From NCBI RefSeq assembly GCF_024343735.1, contig NZ_RJUE01000056.1:1-64000 (forward strand): DNA of 64,000 bases. The letters run 5' to 3'. Shown here in pieces: positions 43,494 to 51,900 of this stretch; the stretch's first letter is position 1, and each line of letters opens with the position of its first letter. The position numbers were made by a program, and so were the translations under genes. The notes beneath the pieces are model-generated. The model searched no databases and had not been told where the DNA came from. It saw nothing but the letters and a program-made list of their open reading frames with translations. The stretch is from Lacihabitans sp. CCS-44 (GTDB taxonomy: Bacteria; Bacteroidota; Bacteroidia; Cytophagales; Spirosomataceae).

Positions 43494-43957
43494 TTTTCAA
43501 GAATAGATTTCAAATCAGCGGGTGAATAGTTAATGTTTTTAAGTGTCTTATTGTCAGCCGTTCTGTAAACCAAATACCTGTCACCATCTTTTTTAAAATA
43601 ACACTCAAATCCTTTCTTGGTGTAATGCTCCACAGTAGCTTCAGCCTCCGCTACATTTGCACAAGCTTTGCTCATGTTTGATCTTTGAACTTCATCAAAA
43701 AGTTCTCTGAATTTATCTCCAAGTCCAAATTCTAAAACAGCTCCGGACAATACATATTGGATATCACAAAGGGCGTCTGCTACCTCAATTAAGTCATTAT
43801 TTTGAATAGCCTCTGCCAGTTCTTTAAGTTCTTCCGAAATGAGCTCAACCCTAAGCTCACAACGTTTCTGAGCGGGAATTACAGGTACTTTTTCTATTGG
43901 ATGATGAAATGTTGTATGAAAATCAGCCACTTGATTTAGGCAATCGAGTTTGTCCAT
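43490..43957 (-). CDS. MazG/HisE-like nucleoside triphosphate pyrophosphohydrolase family protein
   Basis: About 155 residues from ATG 43957 (MDKLDCLNQVADFH); a longer frame to 44026 has no ribosome-site support. The metal-binding pattern ELISEELKELAEA followed by LIEVADALCDIQYVLSGA is that of all-alpha NTP pyrophosphatases (EExxE...ExxD). It probably hydrolyses aberrant nucleotides. It is first in the operon with pepT and yggS. Confidence 0.82.
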   Translation of the reverse strand: MDKLDCLNQVADFHTTFHHPIEKVPVIPAQKRCELRVELISEELKELAEAIQNNDLIEVADALCDIQYVLSGAVLEFGLGDKFRELFDEVQRSNMSKACANVAEAEATVEHYTKKGFECYFKKDGDRYLVYRTADNKTLKNINYSPADLKSILEK

Positions 43958-44092
43958 TTTGTTTTTAATTATGTTATTTGAAAAAATATTACCGTAAAAT
44001 AAATATTCAATTGAATTATCTTGCAAAGTTGTTCAATTTTGAATAATATTGCTAAAAATCTCGAAGTCAAATAAATCTTAATTCTTAAAATT

Positions 44093-44722
44093 ATGAACAA
44101 ATTAGTAAAGCTACTATCAATTTTTGCACTAGCTACAACTGTTTCATTATGGTCTTGTAAAGGTGATCAAGGTATTCAAGGACCAATCGGGCCAGCTGGC
44201 CCACAGGGTACCGCTGGAACTAATGGAACTAACGGAACTAATGGTACTAATGGAACTAACGGTAAAGATGGAATAAATGGAAATGCAAACGTTCAAAGTT
44301 TCCAAGCAACGGTAAAAGCTACTGATTGGAAAGAAGTAGACGTTACCGGCGTAGGCAATGGCGTATCTAGCAAATGGGGCGGAGTTGCAATTGCTAACGC
44401 TTTAGTATCTACTGATAAATTTGTGATGGTTTTCGTTAAAAATGGTGAAACCCTCAAAGCTCTTCCTATTCTTTACACAAAAGATTTTGACAATTCTGTT
44501 GAGCGTTTAGACTATGGATATAAGACAGGCCAAGTAGAATTGTTTTACAGAATGCAATCTCAATTGTTTGGAACGAATGGTTCAACTGCTTACAAACCAA
44601 ATGGCGACCTAACATTTGATGTTGTTGTTACTTCAAAAACTGTTGGTGCTTCTCTTGAGAAAAGTGGTGTTGACATGAAAAATTACAAAGAAGTTATGAA
44701 CTTCTTAAGCACTAGCTTATAA
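44093..44722 (+). CDS. Lipoprotein with collagen-like Gly-x-y repeats
   Basis: 209 residues. A lipoprotein signal (LATTVSLWSC, Cys at 22) leads into GPIGPAGPQG and five GTN triplets before GKDGINGN, a collagen-like stretch of about 15 triplets (residues 27-66). A globular C-terminal domain of about 140 residues follows. The GTN part is encoded by five tandem 9-bp units (44216-44260) and could change length by slippage. Such lipoproteins are surface-exposed; function unknown. Confidence 0.8.
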   Translation: MNKLVKLLSIFALATTVSLWSCKGDQGIQGPIGPAGPQGTAGTNGTNGTNGTNGTNGKDGINGNANVQSFQATVKATDWKEVDVTGVGNGVSSKWGGVAIANALVSTDKFVMVFVKNGETLKALPILYTKDFDNSVERLDYGYKTGQVELFYRMQSQLFGTNGSTAYKPNGDLTFDVVVTSKTVGASLEKSGVDMKNYKEVMNFLSTSL

Positions 44723-44742
44723 TATTAATATCTTAACAAACT

Positions 44743-44779
44743 AAAACCCTTTCACTGCAACCAGCGAAAGGGTTTTTTT
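44743..44779 (+). terminator. Terminator after the collagen-like lipoprotein gene
   Basis: AAAACCCTTTC (44743-44753) and GAAAGGGTTTT (44766-44776) form an 11-bp stem with a T run. The next gene starts at 44785, just past it. Confidence 0.88.
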
Positions 44780-44784
44780 ATTTT

Positions 44785-45903
44785 ATGAAATCTAAATTCA
44801 TACTGTTAATTGCTGTCATCTTCCACCTTCAAGCAAACGCTCAATTTTTGGAAGATGAAAAAAACAAAGACCTAACTATTAAAGGATTGGACTTACTTTA
44901 CAATCAGCAGTTTGATCAAGCAAAGGAAGTATTAAGCTCTGTAAAAACAGCTTATCCTTTGCATCCTGTTAAATATTTACTAAACGCTATCGAGCTCCAA
45001 TGGGAAAATATACCGATAGATAAAAACCAAGAAGCACTAAAGAGATATATCTTGGAACTGAACAAATGCGTATCTGCATCTAAAAATATTTATAAAAATA
45101 CAAAACATAAAAAAGAAGCTACTTTTTTTCTCCTTGCCGCACACGGATTTATAGCTTTGTCTAATAACTATCAGAAAGAATATTTTGAAGCTGCCAGCGA
45201 AGCCAAAAAAGCACACTCGTTCTTTAATGAAGGAAAGAAATACAAAAATGAGAATCCAGAATTTCTGTTTGCAACTGGCCTCTATAATTTTTATCGGATT
45301 CAATACCCCGAGTCACACCCAATTGTAAAGCCCGTTATGATGTTTTTTGAAGACGGAAACAAAAAACTTGGACTTCAAGAATTGGAGAACTCATATAAAA
45401 AATCAATTTTTAGCAGAACAGAAGCCGCTCTTTATCTAATTAATATCAATATTAAATACGAATCGAATTTCAAAAAGGCACTGACATACTCATCCATTCT
45501 CAACTCAAAATATCCAAATAATTATATTTTTAAAATAAAGCATATAGAGAGTTTGTTGCTCAACAGTGAGTTTGATGAGGCCATAAAACTCAACGACCAA
45601 CTAAAACTCAAAAAAGATAAAGTGAGCCAGCTATCGGCATTAGTTTTTGAGGCATATGCCGATGAGCATTCAAGAAAAAACACACAAAGTGCGTTCATTA
45701 ACTATGCTAAAGCCCTAAAGATTCCACACGATGACAGATACACGAAAGAATATCATGGAATGGCATATTTGGGAATGGCTCGTATATTTGCAAAACAAAA
45801 GGATATAAGCAAGGCCAAAGCTTTTTATAAAGAATGCTTGAAAATATCCGAGTATGATTGGGTAGTGAATGCTGCAAAAACTGAATTGAAAAAAATATCA
45901 TAA
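44785..45903 (+). CDS. Secreted TPR-repeat protein
   Basis: 372 residues with a signal peptide (FILLIAVIFHLQANA). Helical pairs of the TPR kind run through the whole protein, clearest at the start (LDLLYNQQFDQAKEVLSSV) and end (MARIFAKQKDISKAKAFYKEC). It probably acts in the periplasm as a scaffold; partner unknown. The dihydroorotase gene starts 9 bp after its stop. Confidence 0.75.
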   Translation: MKSKFILLIAVIFHLQANAQFLEDEKNKDLTIKGLDLLYNQQFDQAKEVLSSVKTAYPLHPVKYLLNAIELQWENIPIDKNQEALKRYILELNKCVSASKNIYKNTKHKKEATFFLLAAHGFIALSNNYQKEYFEAASEAKKAHSFFNEGKKYKNENPEFLFATGLYNFYRIQYPESHPIVKPVMMFFEDGNKKLGLQELENSYKKSIFSRTEAALYLININIKYESNFKKALTYSSILNSKYPNNYIFKIKHIESLLLNSEFDEAIKLNDQLKLKKDKVSQLSALVFEAYADEHSRKNTQSAFINYAKALKIPHDDRYTKEYHGMAYLGMARIFAKQKDISKAKAFYKECLKISEYDWVVNAAKTELKKIS

Positions 45904-45912
45904 ATTATCATT

Positions 45913-47253
45913 ATGTCTTCTTCACTGATATTAAATGCAAAAGTTGTAAATGAAGGAAAAATCCAAGAGCTTGATGTATTTATAAAAAATGGAAAAATCG
46001 AGAGAATAGGAAAAGATTTAAGCCATATCATTGCCCACGAAATTATTGACGCAGAAGGTCTATATTTAGTACCAGGCATAATAGACGACCAAGTACATTT
46101 TAGGGAGCCTGGCCTCACACACAAAGCCACGATTGAAAGTGAATCCAGAGCGGCCTTGGCTGGTGGTACTACGAGTTTTATGGAAATGCCTAATACGGTA
46201 CCAAATGCCCTTACTCAAGAACTCCTTGAGGACAAATATCAAATAGCGGCCAGATCTAGCTGGACAAACTACTCGTTTTTTATGGGTGGCTCTAACGACA
46301 ACTACGACGAAGCTATGAGAACAGATTTAAGCCAAGTATGTGGACTTAAGTTGTTTATGGGAAGTTCTACAGGAAATATGCTTGTTGATAATGAAAAAAC
46401 ACTTGAAGGTATTTTTGGTAATTTCTCAGGCCTTATAGCCACACATTGTGAAGATGAAAGTACTGTTAGAGCCAATTTAGAATTCTATAAAGAAAAATAT
46501 AATGACACCGAAGTTCCTTATGATATTCATGCTCTCATAAGAAACGAAAAAGCGTGTTATATCTCAAGTTCAATGGCAGTAGGCTTAGCAAAAAAACACA
46601 ATACAAGACTACACATTTTGCACATCTCGACTGGGGAAGAACTTGAATTATTTGAAAACACCATTCCTTTATCAGAAAAGAGAATTACCTCTGAAGTTTG
46701 TGTGCATCATCTCTATTTTGATGCAGAAGACTACAAAACTCTTGGAACCAAAATAAAATGTAACCCGGCCATCAAACACAATCACAGAGAAAAGCTATTG
46801 GAAGGATTGCTAAATGACAAGCTAGACATCATTGCCACCGACCACGCACCACACACTGCCGAAGAAAAAGCCCAAGACTATTGGAATGCTCCTTCGGGAT
46901 TGCCCCTCATTCAAAATAGTTTGCAGGTGATGCTCGACTTCTATGCGAAAGGTAAAATAAGCTTTGAGAAAATCGTTGAGAAAATGTGCCATGCACCAGC
47001 AGAATGTTTCAAAATAGACGGCAGAGGATACATTAGAGAAGGATATTGGGCAGATTTGGTGCTGGTAGATATAAACAAATCATATACTGTTTCGAAAGAA
47101 AATATTTTATACAAAGCGGGCTGGTCGCCATTTGAAGGTAAAACTTTTGGCTCAAGTGTAGTCAAGACTTTTGTTTCGGGAGAAATGCTTTATGACGAAG
47201 GAAAATTTAGTGACAAAAAATCGGGGAAAAGATTATTGTTCAATAGAAAATAA
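45913..47253 (+). CDS. pyrC: Dihydroorotase (amidohydrolase family)
   Basis: 446 residues. Metal ligands are in DDQVHFREPG (His-x-Phe-Arg) and IIATDHAPHTAEEK, and the Lys likely to be carbamylated is in CGLKLFMGSS. EMPNT and the substrate Arg fit the type I dihydroorotases found across Bacteroidota. It closes carbamoyl-aspartate to dihydroorotate in pyrimidine synthesis. Allantoinase is related but less likely. Confidence 0.9.
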   Translation: MSSSLILNAKVVNEGKIQELDVFIKNGKIERIGKDLSHIIAHEIIDAEGLYLVPGIIDDQVHFREPGLTHKATIESESRAALAGGTTSFMEMPNTVPNALTQELLEDKYQIAARSSWTNYSFFMGGSNDNYDEAMRTDLSQVCGLKLFMGSSTGNMLVDNEKTLEGIFGNFSGLIATHCEDESTVRANLEFYKEKYNDTEVPYDIHALIRNEKACYISSSMAVGLAKKHNTRLHILHISTGEELELFENTIPLSEKRITSEVCVHHLYFDAEDYKTLGTKIKCNPAIKHNHREKLLEGLLNDKLDIIATDHAPHTAEEKAQDYWNAPSGLPLIQNSLQVMLDFYAKGKISFEKIVEKMCHAPAECFKIDGRGYIREGYWADLVLVDINKSYTVSKENILYKAGWSPFEGKTFGSSVVKTFVSGEMLYDEGKFSDKKSGKRLLFNRK

Positions 47254-47255
47254 AC

Positions 47256-47290
47256 AAAAATGTCGCTTCTTTGGAGGCGACATTTTTGTT
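47256..47290. terminator. Bidirectional terminator between pyrC and 47296
   Basis: AAAAATGTCGC (47256-47266) and GCGACATTTTT (47277-47287) form an 11-bp stem with T runs on both strands. It serves the convergent genes. Confidence 0.88.
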
Positions 47291-47295
47291 TTCAT

Positions 47296-47496
47296 TTACG
47301 CAAGCTCTACTCTTCTGAAAACCTTATTTAGCATAGTTTGATAAACTTTTCCGAACTTTTCATAGCACCAGTTTTTTAATTCTTTCATTTCAGCTGGCAG
47401 TAATTCCTTCAGGCCTTTTTTTAATTCCTTTTCGAAAAGCACTTTATCAAAGCTAACTTTGTCTAAGATCATTTTTATATACTCAAGCATGTTCAT
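47296..47496 (-). CDS. Small unknown protein
   Basis: About 66 residues from ATG 47496 (MNMLEYIKMILDKVSF); other in-frame ATGs at 47490 and 47538 are possible. It is helical and rich in Lys/Glu (FEKELKKGLKELLPAEMKEL), with no signal, membrane helix or known motif. It uses the shared terminator at 47256. No function is assigned. Confidence 0.6.
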   Translation of the reverse strand: MNMLEYIKMILDKVSFDKVLFEKELKKGLKELLPAEMKELKNWCYEKFGKVYQTMLNKVFRRVELA

Positions 47497-47589
47497 GGGT
47501 AATATGTTTATGTCTTTATGTAACGTTAAGTTATTCAAATTCTTTTAAAATATCAAAATATTAATCGCTTTTTAATACAAATTATGAAT

Positions 47590-48813
47590 TCATAAAGACT
47601 CCAAAACCTGCTCTAAAACCACGTCTTCTTCAAAAAATCCAACGATTTTTCTAAGAACTGCTTCCACCACCGCATCTGGGCAAGACGCTCCACAGGTAAG
47701 TACAATTGTAGGTTTTTGTTCAAAATTTAGCACTCCAAAACTTTCCTTTTCAACATGAGAATGAATATCAAAATGAGAAACGCAATCTCTAGATTTTAAA
47801 TTTAACTCCGTCTGAATAAAATAGGTCGACATTGAGGTTTCCAGTAATTCCACCAGGTGGGTAGTATTGGAACTGTTATATCCCCCAACTACAATTGCTA
47901 AGTCGGCCTTCTCTTTCATCAAAGCATAGGTGGCATCTTGATTGTCATTAGTTGCATAGCAAAGTGTGTCCCTAGTACTTGCAAAATATGCAGGCACCTC
48001 CAACTCAGTTAAATTTTGGGCTTTAATCAACTCTTCCTTTAAATAATTCGCAATGTCCTGTGTTTCTGTAGCAAGCATGGTGGTTTGGTTCACCACACCA
48101 AATCGCAACAAATCTCGTTCGGGATTAAAACCTTCAGAAAATCTACCGGAAAACTCCTTAAAAAAAGATTCTGAGGGCTTCTCCTTTCGAATGTATCCTG
48201 CCAAGAGAACCGCTTCTGACATATCTTTCACAACTACCGTTGGAGTCTTTGCTTGACTGTGAGAAAATGTAGCCCTTGTTTCTTCATGGTTGGGTTTGCC
48301 ATGAACAATTACACTGTATCCTCGCTCTCCGATTTGCTGAGCTCGATTCCAAACTTTTTCGACAAATGGACAGGTAGTATCATATTCATATGTATTTATT
48401 CCGAGAGAGGCCAACTCGTCTTGAATTTCTATAGTAGTACCAAATGCAGGTACAATCACTATATCATCAGACTTTAAGTCTCTGAAGGCACTTAGTCTAT
48501 TGCCCTTTGTATCCATTAAAAACGTTATTCCTCTCGACAATAAATCTGCGTTCACATCTGGATTGTGAATCATTTCGCTTAAAAGGAATATTCTTTTCCC
48601 CTCGTTTTCGTTCAAAACATTATATGCTATTTCTACTGCGTTCTCAACACCATAACAAAAGCCAAAATGCCTTGCAATCAATACTTTAACATTCTCAAAG
48701 TCTAAAACGGTTGGGCTAAAATCCTTTTTTAACTTATCCTTTACCCGACGTTTCTCTTTAATACTGGAAATTATGGAACTTCTGTATATCTGCGGAATCT
48801 CAAATGTCTTCAT
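47590..48813 (-). CDS. ispH: 4-hydroxy-3-methylbut-2-enyl diphosphate reductase
   Basis: 407 residues, the longer form of IspH rather than the 310-residue one. The three Cys ligands of the iron-sulfur cluster are in HFGFCYGVENAVEI, YDTTCPFVEKVW and TCGASCPDAVVE, and HGKPNHEETRATFSH carries conserved substrate-site residues. It makes IPP and DMAPP in the last step of the MEP pathway. Single gene, divergent from 48941. Confidence 0.94.
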   Translation of the reverse strand: MKTFEIPQIYRSSIISSIKEKRRVKDKLKKDFSPTVLDFENVKVLIARHFGFCYGVENAVEIAYNVLNENEGKRIFLLSEMIHNPDVNADLLSRGITFLMDTKGNRLSAFRDLKSDDIVIVPAFGTTIEIQDELASLGINTYEYDTTCPFVEKVWNRAQQIGERGYSVIVHGKPNHEETRATFSHSQAKTPTVVVKDMSEAVLLAGYIRKEKPSESFFKEFSGRFSEGFNPERDLLRFGVVNQTTMLATETQDIANYLKEELIKAQNLTELEVPAYFASTRDTLCYATNDNQDATYALMKEKADLAIVVGGYNSSNTTHLVELLETSMSTYFIQTELNLKSRDCVSHFDIHSHVEKESFGVLNFEQKPTIVLTCGASCPDAVVEAVLRKIVGFFEEDVVLEQVLESL

Positions 48814-48940
48814 TCAATTGGTTTTCGTTATTTTGAAAACTTAATGCATCATTGCTTTGTTCCAAAATTATTAATTAATCTGCTTATTAGTGCTAATTAT
48901 TAATTATTTTCGCACCTTTCTTCCTAATATTTAATAGCAC

Positions 48941-50635
48941 ATGAGGCGAAAATTGTTCCTACTGTTTTTTTTATCAAACCTCAATTATGGTTTTTCTCAA
49001 AGTGCTAATAGTTCTATTTCCCAAATATCCGAGAGCTTTGTAGAAAGGCTTGAGGTAAAGTCAGGAGTACTCTCCAACTCATTTCACACAAATATTAAAC
49101 CTTTCACAAGACAACAAATTGGAGATTTTCTGGCCGCAATAGATAGTGTCACTTTTAAGAAACTTTCAAAAACCGATAAAAGAAACTTTGAATATCTGCA
49201 AGTAGACAACTGGGAGTATTTGCATACAAAAGACAGTGTCAAAAATCTGAGCAAAAAACCAATTTTTAGGCATCTTTATAAAAACAAATCAGACATGTAT
49301 TTTGTCAAATCAGATGATTTTGACATACACGTTTCCCCAGTTCTAAATATTGGATTTGGCAGTAATTCGGCTCATGGAAACTTAAAATCAAAATCTACCT
49401 TTATCAATTCCAGAGGCATAGAAATACGTGGAAATATTAATAAAAAACTGGGTTTTTACACAATGGTTACTGATAACCAAGGCTCCAGCCCAAACTTTAT
49501 GGTAAATTTCTACAAAATATACCTTGGCTATCCTTATCAATCGCTCGTAAAAGTAAAAAATGATGACTACAACTTGTTACAAGGAGATTATTTTACAGCT
49601 ATCGGATACTTTGCATTTAAGCCTATCAAAAACCTCACAGTGGCGTTTGGGCATGACAAAAACTTTGTAGGTTCGGGTATCAGATCAATGGTTTTGAGTG
49701 ATTTTAGTGCTCCGTATTTACAACTAAAAACAGACCTGAGAATTGGTAAACTTCAATATTTGTCCATTCTAGGTCAAATGACCAACTTGCAAGTAGTAAA
49801 CCCTCCCTTTAGTCAGATCACAAACGCTCCCAAATATATGGCGTTTCATCATCTAAACATCAACTTAACCAAAACTCTAAACATAGGTTTGTTTGAGAGT
49901 GTAATGTACGGGCCTCGTAAAACAGGTTTTGAGCTAAATTACCTTAATCCAGTTATTTTCTACAGGTTTGTGGAGGGCTACTTAGGCAGTTCTGACAATG
50001 CCATGGTAGGTGCTGACTTCAAGGTAAATCTTTTCAAAACCTTTACTGCTTACGGACAATATTTTTTGGATGAATACAACTCAAAAGAATTCAAAAAAGA
50101 CGGCTGGTGGTCTAAAAAATATGCTTGGCAGATGGGTGCGAAGTATTTTGACGTATTCAAAATCAAGAACCTTGACTTCCACTATGAACTCAACAGAGCC
50201 AGGCCATACATGTATTCTCACTTTACAGATTATACCAACTATGTAAATTACAACCTCCCCATGGCCCATCCATTAGGAGCTAATTTTAAAGAAAATATTG
50301 TTTCTGTTAAATACCAACCGCACGCCAAAGTCTTTCTATCGTTTGTGGCCATGAGTGCATTAAAAGGGGAAGACAAAGACAGCAGCAATTACGGCGGAAA
50401 TATCAAGCTCAACAATCGTATTGGAAGAATATCTGATTACGACAACTATATAGGCCAGGGCTTCGAAAACCGCATAAAAAACACTGAAGTGGTGGCCTCA
50501 GTAATGATAAAGCATAACTTGTTTGCAGACCTTATGTATCAAAGGCGTAAAGACACTTACTTTGAAGCCGAAACCGAGAGCATTTTTTCGTTTGGTCTTA
50601 GATGGAATATGGTGAGGAAACAATTGTTGTTTTAA
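48941..50635 (+). CDS. Wzi-like/RemB-like outer-membrane beta-barrel protein
   Basis: 564 residues with a signal peptide (LFLLFFLSNLNYGFSQ). It has the periodic aromatic strands of a large outer-membrane barrel (GIEIRGNINKKLGFYTMVTD, in part; LTVAFGHDKNFVGSGIRSM; KLQYLSILGQM). The GHDKNFVGSG segment and length resemble the Wzi capsule-assembly family, to which gliding protein RemB of flavobacteria belongs. A role in surface polysaccharide or gliding is inferred. Confidence 0.7.
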   Translation: MRRKLFLLFFLSNLNYGFSQSANSSISQISESFVERLEVKSGVLSNSFHTNIKPFTRQQIGDFLAAIDSVTFKKLSKTDKRNFEYLQVDNWEYLHTKDSVKNLSKKPIFRHLYKNKSDMYFVKSDDFDIHVSPVLNIGFGSNSAHGNLKSKSTFINSRGIEIRGNINKKLGFYTMVTDNQGSSPNFMVNFYKIYLGYPYQSLVKVKNDDYNLLQGDYFTAIGYFAFKPIKNLTVAFGHDKNFVGSGIRSMVLSDFSAPYLQLKTDLRIGKLQYLSILGQMTNLQVVNPPFSQITNAPKYMAFHHLNINLTKTLNIGLFESVMYGPRKTGFELNYLNPVIFYRFVEGYLGSSDNAMVGADFKVNLFKTFTAYGQYFLDEYNSKEFKKDGWWSKKYAWQMGAKYFDVFKIKNLDFHYELNRARPYMYSHFTDYTNYVNYNLPMAHPLGANFKENIVSVKYQPHAKVFLSFVAMSALKGEDKDSSNYGGNIKLNNRIGRISDYDNYIGQGFENRIKNTEVVASVMIKHNLFADLMYQRRKDTYFEAETESIFSFGLRWNMVRKQLLF

Positions 50636-50644
50636 AAGAAAAAA

Positions 50645-50665
50645 ACCTGCGATTAAATCGCAGGT
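50645..50665. terminator. Bidirectional terminator between convergent genes
   Basis: ACCTGCGATT (50645-50654) and AATCGCAGGT (50656-50665) form a perfect 10-bp stem. T-rich DNA follows on the minus strand. The last codons of 50653-50895 lie inside it. Confidence 0.78.
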
Positions 50666-50895
50666 CTAAAGCTTTTAGAAAAATTTAAGATGTTTTGTAT
50701 CGTTGATTCTCTCGGACTTAGATTTATCTGGTTCATTTCTTCTTTTAACTCGAGGCAATCGAGGTAGAACTCCAACAAATCATTGTCATAAACTAAAGAG
50801 GTCTCAATGATAACATTTTCAGAACTTGACGTTTCGTTATAAATATAACGGATAATCTCATTCTGCGTTGATGTACAGGTTTGTGTCATAGGCAT
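50653..50895 (-). CDS. Small protein coupled to an ECF sigma factor (possible modulator)
   Basis: 80 residues, acidic, soluble (IIRYIYNETSSSENVIIE, YLDCLELKEEMNQINL). It overlaps the sigma factor's 3' end by 38 bp, so both come from one mRNA. The position is that of an anti-sigma gene, but no membrane helix or zinc motif is present; it is too short for a standard one. The C-terminus (FRPAI) is encoded in the terminator stem. A cytoplasmic sigma modulator is an inference. Confidence 0.6.
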   Translation of the reverse strand: MPMTQTCTSTQNEIIRYIYNETSSSENVIIETSLVYDNDLLEFYLDCLELKEEMNQINLSPRESTIQNILNFSKSFRPAI

Positions 50896-51463
50896 ATTTT
50901 GTTTTACTCATCAATTTTCTTAGATTGATAAGAGCATAACGCATACGACCCAATGCAGTATTGATACTCACGCCCGTAGCTTCGGCTATTTCCTGGAAAC
51001 TGAGGTCTTCGTAATGCCTCATTACCAATACTTCGCGTTGTTGCTCCGGCAACTTCTTGATCATACTCCTCAGATGCTCGTAAGATTCCTTTTTGATTTG
51101 AGCTGACTCAATAGAATCTTCTGCGAAATTGAGAGAGTTGAACACACTACTTCCATCCTCAAAAACTACGTTAGGATAACGTTTTGCCCTACGAAAATAG
51201 TCAATGGCCAAATTGTGGGCTATGCGAAGAATCCAAGGCAAAAACTTGCCCTCTTCGTTGTACCTACCTTCTTTTAAAGTCTTTATGGCCTTAATAAAGG
51301 TATCTTGAGTTAGGTCTTCAGCGACGTAACTGTCTTTCACAACAAGGTAAATAGTAGTGTAAACTTTGGACTTGTATCGATTAACAAGCGTGGCGAATGC
51401 CTTTTCGTCTCCACGGATGTACGCTGATATAAGCTCACTTTCGTTAACTAGGATTTTTTCCAT
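50858..51463 (-). CDS. ECF-family RNA polymerase sigma factor
   Basis: 201 residues. Region 2: FATLVNRYKSKVYTTIY, DLTQDTFIKAIKTL, ILRIAHNLAIDYFRRAKR. Region 4: LPEQQREVLVMRHYEDLSF and EIAEATGVSINTALGRMRYA. It is the general ECF type of Cytophagales, without a classical anti-sigma partner. A GTTAAC-type repeat lies in and just upstream of the gene and may be its own control site. Confidence 0.92.
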   Translation of the reverse strand: MEKILVNESELISAYIRGDEKAFATLVNRYKSKVYTTIYLVVKDSYVAEDLTQDTFIKAIKTLKEGRYNEEGKFLPWILRIAHNLAIDYFRRAKRYPNVVFEDGSSVFNSLNFAEDSIESAQIKKESYEHLRSMIKKLPEQQREVLVMRHYEDLSFQEIAEATGVSINTALGRMRYALINLRKLMSKTKYAYDTNLYINAE

Positions 51464-51900
51464 TATGTATTTTCAGATTAGTTAACGTAGAGTTTTATAC
51501 CATATTGTACTATCAGGGGTTTTTAAATTGAAGAATTAATTTTTTCGAAATATAAAACAATAAATTTTTAAAAGTGAAATTTTGGTCAAAAAAAATTAGT
51601 TAACGGTAAGTTAATGCACTTCATTGAAACAATATTTTTTTGAAAAATCTAATGAAATTACTACAAAAACTATTCCAAAGTTAGTTTAAGGCTAAATTTC
51701 GCATAAACTATAAATTAAAATCCCTTTTGACGTTTGGTAAGAAGAAAAATCAATTCGGTACGATTATTGTAAACTGTGTACACGAGATTAATTATTGAGA
51801 GGTACAGAAACGTTCTTTCCAAAGTTTTAGATAGTTTTTGATTATTTTTGCATTTCGATGCATAAGAAATTAATATAAATTAAATTTATCAGACATTAAA
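51464..51900. other. 437-bp divergent intergenic region with TAGTTAACG repeats and a promoter box
   Basis: No gene is visible. ATTAGTTAACG occurs at 51477-51487 and 51595-51605, and its inverse CGTTAACTA at 51442-51450 inside the sigma gene. A TAnnTTTG box (TATTTTTG) at 51843-51850 lies 50 bp before the plus-strand gene at 51901. The rest is AT-rich without a recognised fold. Confidence 0.5.

Noticed and set aside
47590-48813. IspH of 407 residues as a fusion
   Set aside because: Longer IspH forms of about 400 residues are a known variant; no extra domain is seen.
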